Source: Candidatus Pantoea gossypiicola
GTDB lineage: Bacteria > Pseudomonadota > Gammaproteobacteria > Enterobacterales > Enterobacteriaceae
Direction: 5' to 3'
DNA: 64,000 nucleotides
Assembly (NCBI RefSeq): GCF_008632075.1
Contig: NZ_VWVM01000014.1
Span: forward strand, 78,908 to 142,907
Below, one piece after another: positions 33,947-42,600 of the stretch (position 1 is its first letter; the number at the start of each line of letters is the position of its first letter). A program made the position numbers and the translations under genes. The notes under the pieces are model-generated. The model worked only from the letters and a program-made list of their open reading frames with translations, did no database searches and was not told the origin of the DNA.

Positions 33947-34753
33947 ATGGACTTGTTCACGATCCTTTCCCGCACGTTCTTTGATTTTCCATCAATGATG
34001 GAAGTACTGCCGCAGATGCTGACCACCGGGCTGGTCAATACGGTGATTATCTCGCTGGCGGCCACGCTGCTCGGCACGCTATTCGGACTTCTGCTGGCGT
34101 TGATGGGCATCTCACCCTCACGCTGGCTGCGTCTGCCTGCCCGGCTCTATACCGATCTGTTCCGCGGTCTGCCATCAATTCTGACCATTCTGCTGATTGG
34201 TCAGGGCCTGGCGCGCTTCAGCTATCAGCTGTTCGGTCCTACACCCTATCCGCTGGGGATCTTCGCCCTCAGCCTGATCGCCAGCGCCTACATGGGCGAG
34301 ATTTTCCGCGCCGGTATTCAGAGTGTTGAACGCGGCCAGATGGAGGCTTGCCGGGCGCTGGGGATGAGTTATGGTCGGGCAATGCGGCTGGTGGTGATCC
34401 CGCAGGGGATCCGCCGCGTGCTGCCCGCCATCGTTAACCAGTTCATCGCCATCATCAAAGACTCATCGCTGGTCTACCTGCTGGGCCTGATGACCCAGCA
34501 GCGGGAGCTGTTTCGCGTGGGTCAGGATGCGGCGGTGCTCACCGGCAACCTCTCACCCCTGATGCTGGCCGGGCTGTTCTATCTGATCATCACGGTGCCG
34601 CTGACACACATGGTCAACTATGTCGATGTGCGCTATCGCACCGGTCGCCGTCGTCTGACGGCACCGAAAAGCGGCTTAAAAGAGGTGGATGAAGTCAGAG
34701 CGCCCGGCGTTTCACTGGTCACGCAACCCCGAATCGGAGGCACCCATGAATAA
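33947..34753 (+). CDS. amino-acid ABC transporter permease
   Basis: Protein of 268 residues from ATG 33947, which has GGAG at ideal spacing; an in-frame ATG at 33935 is the alternative. It shows the His/Glu/Gln/Arg/opine permease pattern: TTGLVNTVIISLAATLLGTLFG, LYTDLFRGLPSILTILLI, and the EAA loop in GQMEACRALGMSYGRAMRLVVIPQGIRRVLP. About five membrane helices. The single permease gene suggests a homodimer. The C-terminal cytoplasmic tail of ~35 residues is somewhat long. It overlaps the ATPase gene by eight bases. Confidence 0.87.
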   Translation: MDLFTILSRTFFDFPSMMEVLPQMLTTGLVNTVIISLAATLLGTLFGLLLALMGISPSRWLRLPARLYTDLFRGLPSILTILLIGQGLARFSYQLFGPTPYPLGIFALSLIASAYMGEIFRAGIQSVERGQMEACRALGMSYGRAMRLVVIPQGIRRVLPAIVNQFIAIIKDSSLVYLLGLMTQQRELFRVGQDAAVLTGNLSPLMLAGLFYLIITVPLTHMVNYVDVRYRTGRRRLTAPKSGLKEVDEVRAPGVSLVTQPRIGGTHE

Positions 34754-35498
34754 CCTGAACGGCGCGAGCTGGCACGGTGCCAGTCTGGAGCTGCGCGATC
34801 TGACGCTGGCCTATGGCCCGATTGAGGTGCTGCGTAACGTCTCGCTGCGGGTCGCGCCTGGCAGCACGACCTGCATTATCGGGCCATCCGGCTCGGGTAA
34901 ATCGACGCTTTTGCGCGGCATCAACCGGCTGCATGAGCCACAGTCCGGGGATGTCCTGCTGGCTGACCGATCGGTGCTGCACGACAAGCCCGATGCGCTG
35001 CGGCTGCGGATTGGCATGGTGTTTCAGCATTTCAATCTCTTCCCCGACCACAGCGCGCTGGAGAACGTGGCGCTGGCCCCGTGGCGGGTTAAAGGCTTGC
35101 CTAAAGCGCAGGCGATGGCGATTGCGCGTCAGCGGCTGGAAGAGGTGGGTCTGGGACAGCGCGCCGATCATCGGCCACGCGATCTCTCCGGCGGTCAGCA
35201 GCAGCGCGTCGCGATTGCCCGCGCGCTGGCGATGGATCCCGAAGTCATGCTGTTTGACGAGGCAACCTCCGCGCTCGATCCCGAACTGGTGAAAGGTGTC
35301 CTGACGCTGATGGCGGATCTCTGCCGTCGCGGCATGACAATGGTTGTAGTGACCCATGAAATGGGTTTTGCACGCAAAGTGGCAGATCAGGTGGTGTTTA
35401 TGGACGAAGGCGAGATTGTTGAAGCCGGACCGCCGGGTGCCGTTTTTGATGCACCGCAGTCGCCACGACTGCAACGTTTTCTCTCTGAAGTGCTGTAA
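34746..35498 (+). CDS. amino-acid ABC transporter ATP-binding protein
   Basis: Protein of 250 residues from ATG 34746 (GGAGG upstream). It has Walker A GPSGSGKST, Q-loop MVFQHFNLFPDHSALENV, signature LSGGQQQRVAIARALAMDP, Walker B VMLFDEATSALDPE and H-loop VVTHEMGFARKVADQVVFMDEG, the standard GlnQ/HisP pattern. It energises uptake with the binding protein and permease upstream. Translation is probably coupled through the eight-base overlap with the permease gene. Confidence 0.88.
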   Translation: MNNLNGASWHGASLELRDLTLAYGPIEVLRNVSLRVAPGSTTCIIGPSGSGKSTLLRGINRLHEPQSGDVLLADRSVLHDKPDALRLRIGMVFQHFNLFPDHSALENVALAPWRVKGLPKAQAMAIARQRLEEVGLGQRADHRPRDLSGGQQQRVAIARALAMDPEVMLFDEATSALDPELVKGVLTLMADLCRRGMTMVVVTHEMGFARKVADQVVFMDEGEIVEAGPPGAVFDAPQSPRLQRFLSEVL

Positions 35499-35517
35499 CT
35501 GAGCAAGGAACCTGATA

Positions 35518-36630
35518 ATGGCGTTAAAAACTGAATTGAAAGTGGTGGTACTGGGCGGTGGCGTCATCGGTGTTTCGACGGCGCTGGAGCTGACCAAACG
35601 CGGTGCGGCGGTGACGCTGGTGACCGAAGCTGCGCTCTGTTCCGGCGCATCGGGACGTTCATTGTCGTGGCTCAACTCAGCGGGTGAGCGCTCCCTGCCC
35701 TACCATGCACTGCGCATGGCGGGCATTGATCGCTATCGCACCCTGTTTGCTCAACATCCTGACCTCGACTGGCTACGTTTTGATGGCGGGGTCTGCTGGT
35801 TTAAAGACGATGCAGCCGGAACCCAGGCGCGGCATGCCTATGAGAAAGCCCACGGTTACGACTCACAGCTCATGACTGCAGATAATGTGGCGCAGGCGGA
35901 TGCGGCCATCGATTCCGGCGCGCTGCCGTCGCAGGCGATATTTAATCCCGGTGAAGGCTGGGTCAGCCTGCCACATCTCACAGAGTATCTGGTAAATCAG
36001 TTTCGGGCGCGCGGGGGTGAAGTGATAGAACATGCGGGTAAAGCCAGCGTACTCACCGATCAGGGCCGTGCCTGTGGCATCCACAGTGAACAGGGCGAGT
36101 TGCGGGCAGATGCGGTGGTGGTCGCCTGTGGCCCCTGGACACCGGATGTGGTAGCACCTCTCGGCGTGACGATCCCCAACGGATCGCCGGTCTCCATGCT
36201 GGTCATCACGGAACCGGGCAGCCATAAGTTGAAAGCGGTGCTGAACACGCCCCGCGCCGCCATCCGGCCTAACCCCGGTAACCGTTATGCGCTGGATCAT
36301 GACTGGTATGAAGAGGATATCCAGCCGCTGGCCGGAGGTGATTACCATATTGATGAGCAAGTCGTGGCAAAGCTGGCAGAAGAAGCGAGCAAGCTATTAC
36401 GAGGTGACGAGCCGCTCAGCGTTCAGAGCTGGAAAATTGGCCTGAAGCCGATTCCGGGCGATGGCGATCCGGTGCTGGGACAACTGCAAAAGGTGCCGGG
36501 GTGTTATGTGGCGTTCACGCATTCGGGCGCAACGCTGGCGCTGATTGTCGGGGAATTACTGGCGGAGGAGATCGTAAGCGGTGAGAAGCATCCGATGCTG
36601 GCAAGCTTTAGTGCAGAGCGTTTCGGCTAA
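35518..36630 (+). CDS. FAD-dependent amino-acid oxidase/dehydrogenase (DAO family)
   Basis: Protein of 370 residues. The N-terminal dinucleotide-binding fold VVVLGGGVIGVSTALELTKRGAAVTLV is followed by SGASGRSLSWLNSAG, the FAD-contact segment of D-amino-acid-dehydrogenase/glycine-oxidase-type enzymes. Late strings KIGLKPIPGDGDPVLGQL and VAFTHSGATLALIVGELLAEEI complete the DAO pattern. Placed last in the LacI-type controlled transporter operon, it probably oxidises the imported compound (a D-amino acid, N-alkylated or glycated amino acid). The substrate is not shown. A clear terminator follows. Confidence 0.85.
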   Translation: MALKTELKVVVLGGGVIGVSTALELTKRGAAVTLVTEAALCSGASGRSLSWLNSAGERSLPYHALRMAGIDRYRTLFAQHPDLDWLRFDGGVCWFKDDAAGTQARHAYEKAHGYDSQLMTADNVAQADAAIDSGALPSQAIFNPGEGWVSLPHLTEYLVNQFRARGGEVIEHAGKASVLTDQGRACGIHSEQGELRADAVVVACGPWTPDVVAPLGVTIPNGSPVSMLVITEPGSHKLKAVLNTPRAAIRPNPGNRYALDHDWYEEDIQPLAGGDYHIDEQVVAKLAEEASKLLRGDEPLSVQSWKIGLKPIPGDGDPVLGQLQKVPGCYVAFTHSGATLALIVGELLAEEIVSGEKHPMLASFSAERFG

Positions 36631-36634
36631 AAAA

Positions 36635-36664
36635 AGCCGGTCATCACGACCGGCTGATTTTATT
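36635..36664. terminator. bidirectional intrinsic terminator
   Basis: AGCCGGTC and GACCGGCT pair around ATCAC. On the plus strand ATTTTATTT follows; on the minus strand a run of T residues (36628-36634) follows. It serves the oxidase operon and the convergent rcnB-like gene. Confidence 0.85.
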
Positions 36665-36675
36665 TAGCCACGGCA

Positions 36676-37170
36676 TTAGCCGCGGAAGAAGATATCTCCC
36701 GATTTACCCATGACGATTTTACCGGTGTCATTGGTAATCAGAATATAGTTAGCGTTGATATACGCCCAGTGGGTATTTTCCTGCGGGGCAGGCAGATTGC
36801 GCTTTTGCCACTCAGTGATGGTGAAGGTTTTATCGGTGTACTTCTCTGGCACGATGTCACCGATTTTGTACTGTTTATAGTCGATGATGATGGTGCTGAG
36901 CTCGTAATCAGGGCGCGCACCATTGACCGTTGACGGCGTGTTTGGTGTGGTCGGCGTAATACCATCATTAGACTGTGAACTGGTCGGTGCCTGGTTTTGC
37001 GCCGCACCGGCATCCGGCGTAGCGTTCTGAGCATCAGGATTAGCGGGCTGGATCTGCGGCGGTGGCGGAACGGTATCCGTTGCTTCGCCAGCAGCCTGTA
37101 CAGCGGGGATCAGGCTCAGCGAGCCAACCAGTAATCCCATTGATAAAAGTACACGTTGAGTCCTGCGCAT
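36676..37170 (-). CDS. RcnB-family periplasmic protein
   Basis: Protein of 164 residues from ATG 37170 (GGAAA upstream). A signal peptide (RRTQRVLLSMGLLVGSLSLIPAVQA) is followed by a Pro/Asn/Gln/Thr-rich low-complexity segment to about residue 85 and a C-terminal RcnB-like domain: DYKQYKIGDIVPEKY, ITEWQKRNLPAPQENTHWAYINANYILITNDTGKIV. RcnB of E. coli modulates nickel and cobalt efflux in the periplasm. The His-rich metal-binding feature is absent, so metal binding is not supported. It ends at the bidirectional terminator. Confidence 0.75.
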   Translation of the reverse strand: MRRTQRVLLSMGLLVGSLSLIPAVQAAGEATDTVPPPPQIQPANPDAQNATPDAGAAQNQAPTSSQSNDGITPTTPNTPSTVNGARPDYELSTIIIDYKQYKIGDIVPEKYTDKTFTITEWQKRNLPAPQENTHWAYINANYILITNDTGKIVMGKSGDIFFRG

Positions 37171-37202
37171 AATGATTTCCACGTTGAATTTTGACAGTCA
37201 GG

Positions 37203-37506
37203 CTAAAGTTTATCGTACTTCAGTTCCGTTGTGCTGATGCTATGTGCTGGAAAAACAGCGCTGTTCACTTTACTGCACACAGGCCAGGTAACGGACCAGA
37301 CCACTTTATCCTGAGTTGCCAGATCGACCAACAACGCAATGCCTGAATTGTTGCTCCGGTTAAAGCCGCTCTGCAGCACCAAAATCGCATTGCCGTTTCA
37401 TTTGTCATAGCCGATAAAACTGGTGTAGCCACCGATATAGCCCTCCAGCGCGGAGATCTGCGAGAGGGTGACACCACTCGCCAGCAGGCAGATTAAATCC
37501 CATTGT
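37203..37506 (-). pseudogene. remnant of a beta-lactamase-fold serine-hydrolase-like gene
   Basis: On the minus strand one frame reads from about 37506 to TAG at 37203-37205 through a single internal TGA (37398-37400). The peptide on both sides, EGYIGGYTSFIGYDK then NGNAILVLQSGFNRSNNSG, recalls the C-terminal GGYxSFxGYD...VVVLxN segment of class C beta-lactamase-like hydrolases, including a likely (K/H)xG-region strand. The N-terminal catalytic part is absent and no start is evident. I therefore read it as a decayed 3' fragment. Family assignment is by eye and uncertain. Confidence 0.4.
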
Positions 37507-37818
37507 TAATCTGCTCATCCACTGGCCGATAGCGGCGATCCGTGTGAAACAGCCAGCCAAAGCTATGCTGCAGGAAACGCTGTTTTCCTTCTGTCAGTCA
37601 TTTATTTAATGCGCAGCAGAGCGGCGTCAGCGGCAAAACGCACCTTAAATACGACGTGCCTGCAGTTGCATAACGGGTGACAGAGAGGCTAAACGCGGTT
37701 TTGCTGCCAGGAAATGCCCGAACAGGGTTAGCTGTGCTGCAGCCCACAAGGGTGTACACTGCTGCGGTTTTGAGGCTTAACGCCGCGCTAAAATTTGATA
37801 TGCCCGGGAGGCAACCGC

Positions 37819-38487
37819 ATGAAAGAAGGCCCACTGTCCGAAAAAGAGCTGCAATGGCTGGAAGATATGCTGGAAAAATATGGCAGCGAAGCGTCAATTA
37901 TTGATGTCTCCGAACTGGATGGTCTGCTGACTGCCGTTCTCTCCGGTCCCGTGACCGTCGAACCCAGCCAATGGCTGGTGGCGCTGTGGGGTGGCGAGAA
38001 GCAGATTCCAAAATGGAGCAACGAGCGTGAAATGACGCGCTTTATGTCGCTGTGCTTCCAGCATATGAATGATGTGGCTGACCGCTTATCTGAATTCCCG
38101 GAGCAGTTCGAACCGCTGTTTGGCATCCGCGAGATGGAAGGCCTGGAGTTTACCGTGGTGGAAGAGTGGTGCTTCGGCTATATGCGCGGTGTCGCGCTGA
38201 CCGACTGGTCTGCTCTGCCAGCGGATCTGCAGCCTGCGCTGGACGCTATCGCCCTGCATGGTGTGGAAGAGAACCTCGAAAAGATTGACGCTATGACGCC
38301 GGAGGAGATGGAAGCCAGCATTGAGGCGATCCGCCCTGCTGCGCTGGCGCTGCATGACCACTGGATCTCCCAGCCGGAAGCGATTCCCGTGCCACAGAAA
38401 CCTGTTTCAGCTGAGAAACTGCCCGGCCGTAACGATCCCTGTCCTTGCGGCAGCGGCAAAAAGTATAAGCAGTGCTGTCTGCATTAA
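37819..38487 (+). CDS. yecA: UPF0149 family protein YecA with SEC-C metal-binding tail
   Basis: Protein of 222 residues (221 in E. coli) from ATG 37819, seven bases after GGGAGG. The UPF0149 domain spans most of it ([48 protein letters not shown]). The C-terminus [21 protein letters not shown] is the zinc-binding SEC-C motif also found in SecA. In E. coli YecA binds metal and is reported to associate with ribosomes/SecA function. It is a single gene, followed by a hairpin. Confidence 0.93.
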   Translation: MKEGPLSEKELQWLEDMLEKYGSEASIIDVSELDGLLTAVLSGPVTVEPSQWLVALWGGEKQIPKWSNEREMTRFMSLCFQHMNDVADRLSEFPEQFEPLFGIREMEGLEFTVVEEWCFGYMRGVALTDWSALPADLQPALDAIALHGVEENLEKIDAMTPEEMEASIEAIRPAALALHDHWISQPEAIPVPQKPVSAEKLPGRNDPCPCGSGKKYKQCCLH

Positions 38488-38506
38488 TTGACTGATTAGC
38501 CCAATC

Positions 38507-38537
38507 ATCTGCCGGGTGTTACCACCGCCCGGCAGAT
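38507..38537 (+). terminator. hairpin after yecA
   Basis: ATCTGCCGGG and CCCGGCAGAT form a perfect 10-bp stem around an 11-base loop, 19 bases after the yecA stop. There is no U-run. Confidence 0.5.
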
Positions 38538-39654
38538 CTCGCCAGATTATCTATCCGTTACCTTCTACGATCAGGCAGTGCATTCCCTGAACAATAACAT
38601 GCTTATCGCTGAGGTAAGCACGATTTTACCCTCCTGTGATAAGCATCCTTCCCGTTCAGGAATAAAAGTTAATATTTTTTTACTCTACGTAGTTGGAAAA
38701 CATTATGTTTAAAAATTCACCTTGAGTTCACGTCAGATATAGCCTGCCCGGGTTTAACGCTCCCTATAAACCTTGATAGATATACATCTGTATTTTAACA
38801 ATAGTTATAAATTTGCAATCTAACGACATTATCAATCAGCTGATATTGAAAAGTGCATTTAATGCTAAAAATGAAACAATGTTATTTATTGCCATGTGAT
38901 AACGCACGATTATTTTTTGTTAAAATAACATTAATTCTAATCGTATTTTCTACGCTTAAACTTATAAAAAAACAGTCAATCAGGCCGCAAAAAAAACACA
39001 TAACCCACTGATGTTATTAGTAATAAATAAAAAAACAAACAAACGAAAATCATTTCTGCGTTGATAGCAGCTTATTAAATACATTTACACAAGATTGACA
39101 AAAAACCCCTGCACGTAATGTCTGATCAGTTGTTTTTCCAGAGTTTAAAATCGCACAAAATCCATAAAAACTAATTTTATTCTGTCTGATAGGCTCATTT
39201 TAGGTTTCTTCTCTACAGCGTGTGGATAAGAGTGTGTAAATTCCCTTTCAGGATTTTATTTGTAAGAATGCAGATTAAAGTTAACCAACTCACTAAATCA
39301 TCCCTCTCTCTATAAGATAGAAGTGATGGAAGTGATAAACACTTATCTATCCACCCGGACAAGTGTTTAGCCATGAACAGGATAAAACCTTGCCATGGAA
39401 ATAGATAACCAACCCTATAGCAGGGCTCAGAAAAAACCGGTCAGCATTATTAAATAGAGTGTCAAATCACACTGATTATTAAGCGTTAAGATAAAAAATA
39501 TATCTTACCCATTTTTATCACACCGCGTTATCGGGCCATAACTCACTGCCATCTGGAGGTTAATTCACTATTTTTAAATTTTTTTATCAACATAACACAG
39601 CAGCATCTGGCTACTTTTTCATCGCCAGGTTTATTTCAACGCTATTGGTGAAAT
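38538..39654. other. AT-rich upstream region of the adhesin gene
   Basis: No gene is visible. From about 38640 to 39600 the DNA is strikingly AT-rich with many A and T tracts, unlike the flanking genes, suggesting H-NS-type silencing and a long regulatory region. A TTGACA stands at 39095-39100 without a good -10 at the right distance. At 39336-39369 TAAACACTT and AAGTGTTTA form a 9-bp stem with a 16-base loop, and CCATG...CATGG arms follow at about 39371-39400, so the leader may be structured. No known riboswitch was recognised. Confidence 0.5.
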
Positions 39655-42600
39655 ATGAAAATACAATTAATTATTAAAGACACTCAGGGCAATGTTATTG
39701 CTCAACATGCTTTACAACCTGGAAAGTCGCTGGCATTGGAGTCTATGCCACAGGCTGCGTCCTATGAAGTTCACAGTGTTGATGGGCAGCCTCCCCAGAA
39801 GATCATTGCGTCAAAAGCGAATGGCCAGATGAAATTCAAGCTGGTGGATGATGTCACGGGTGAACAGTATGACATTGTCCTGCAAAACGTCAGTGCAGAA
39901 GAAATGCCGGTCATGACAGCCTCTGGTTCGGACGGTGTAATCTACGCTTATGACTATGATGCGGCTAATAGCGTATATGAACTTGTTTCGACCTCGTCGG
40001 ATCCCCTTATCGCGGACAATGTCTATGTAGCGGGAGGGGTTTTAGGTGGTCTGGCTGCATTGATTGGTGTGGCTGCTGCATCAAACTCTGGTGGCAGTGG
40101 GGGTTCAGGAAATAACAACTCTGTAGCCGCGAATGAAGACAACTCTGCAGCAACCAGTGGAGACAATAGTGCTGCCAGCGTTATTCCTGCCACAACGCCA
40201 TCTCTCGTCGACGACGCCGGTAACCCGGTGGCGGACGGATCGGCTACCAGCGACAGCACGCCCACCATCGGCGGCGGCGGCATGCAGCCCGGCTCCACCG
40301 TAACCGTTTCCGACGGCGAAACCGATCTCGGCACCGCCACCGTGGACGCGGACGGCAACTGGACCTTCACGCCTGACACCCCGCTGGCCGACGGCGAACA
40401 CGCGCTGGTCGTTGACGGCACCGACGCGAACGGCAACGCCAGCAGCAGCACCGTCGACGTCATCATCGACACCAGCGAAACCGTGCCCGGCCTGACCGAC
40501 GACGCCGGTAACCCGGTCGCCGACGGCAGCAGCACCAGCGACAGCACCCCGACTATCGGCGGCGGCGGCATGAAGCCGGGCTCCACCGTAACCGTCTCCG
40601 ACGGCGAAACCGACCTCGGCACCGCCACCGTCGACGCGGACGGCAACTGGACCTTCACGCCTGACACCCCGCTGGCCGACGGCGAACACGCGCTGGTCGT
40701 TGACGGCACCGACGCAAACGGCAACGCGGTCAGCGACACCGTGAATATCACCGTCGACACCAGCGCCACAGCGCCGGGCCTGACCGACGACGCCGGTAAC
40801 CCGGTCGCCGACGGCAGCACCACCAGCGACAGCACCCCGACTATCGGCGGCGGCGGCATGCAGCCCGGCTCCACCGTAACCGTCTCTGATGGCGAAACCG
40901 ACCTCGGCACCGCCACCGTGGACGCCGACGGCGACTGGACCTTCACGCCTGACACCCCGCTGGCCGACGGCGAGCACGCCCTGGTCGTTGACGGCACCGA
41001 CGCAAACGGCAACGCGGTCAGCGACACCGTGAACGTCACCGTCGACACCAGCGCCACAGCGCCGGGCCTGACCGACGACGCCGGTAACCCGGTCGCCGAC
41101 GGCGCGACCACCAGCGACAGCACCCCGACTATCGGCGGCGGCGGCATGCAGCCCGGCTCCACCGTGGTGATCTCCGACGGTGAGACCGACCTCGGCACCG
41201 CCACCGTGGACGCGGACGGCAACTGGACCTTCACGCCTGGCACCCCGCTGGCCGACGGCGAACACGCGCTCGTGATTGACGGCACCGACGCGAACGGCAA
41301 CGCCAGCAGCAGCACCGTCGACGTCATCATCGACACCAGCGAAACCGTGCCGGGCCTGACCGACGACGCCGGTAACCCGGTCGCCGACGGCGCGACCACC
41401 AGCGACAGCACCCCGACGATCGGCGGCGGCGGCATGCAGCCCGGCTCCACCGTGGTGATCTCAGACGGCGAGACCGATCTCGGCACCGCCACCGTGGACG
41501 CCGACGGCAACTGGACCTTCACGCCGGATGCACCGCTGGCCGACGGCGAACACGCCCTGGTCGTTGACGGCACCGACGCGAACGGCAACGCGGTGAACGA
41601 CACCGTGAACGTGACCGTTGACACCAGCGAAACCGTGCCGGGCCTGACCGACGACGCCGGTAACCCGGTCGCCGACGGAACCAGCACCAGCGACAGCACC
41701 CCGACTATCGGCGGCGGCGGCATGCAGCCCGGCTCCACCGTGGTGATCTCAGACGGTGAGACCGACCTCGGCACCGCCACCGTGGACGCGGACGGTAACT
41801 GGACCTTCACGCCTGACACCCCGCTGGCCGACGGCGAACACGCGCTCGTGATCGACGGCACCGATGCGAACGGTAATGCCATGAGCGATACCGTGAACGT
41901 GACCGTTGACACCAGCGCCACAGCGCCGGGCCTGACCGACGACGCCGGTAACCCGGTCGCCGACGGCAGCACCAGCGACAGCACCCCGACCCTCAGCGGC
42001 GGCGGCATGGAACCGGGCTCCACCGTAACCGTCTCCGACGGCGAGACCGACCTCGGCACCGCCACCGTCGATGCGGACGGCAACTGGACCTTCACGCCTG
42101 ACACCCCGCTGGCCGACGGCGAACACGCCCTGGTCGTTGACGGCACCGACGCGAACGGCAACGCGGTCAGCGACACCGTGAACGTGACCGTCGACACCAG
42201 CGCCACCGTGCCGGGCCTGACCGACGACGCCGGTAACCCGGTGGCCGACGGCAGCACCACCAGCGACAGCACCCCGACTATCGGCGGCGGCGGCATGCAG
42301 CCCGGCTCCACCGTGGTGATCTCCGACGGCGAGACCGATCTCGGCACCGCCACCGTGGACGCGGACGGCAACTGGACCTTCACGCCTGACTCTCCGCTGG
42401 CCGACGGCGAGCACGCGCTGGTCATTGACGGCACCGACGCGAACGGCAACGCGGTGAACGACACCGTGAACGTGACCGTTGACACCAGCGCCACAGCGCC
42501 GGGCCTGACCGACGACGCCGGTAACCCGGTTGCCGACGGCGCGACCACCAGCGACAGCACCCCGACTATCGGCGGCGGCGGCATGCAGCCCGGCTCCACC

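Noticed and set aside
39336..39435. Cyclic di-GMP riboswitch in the bapA leader
   Set aside because: Hairpins exist, but the conserved GEMM core elements could not be found by eye.
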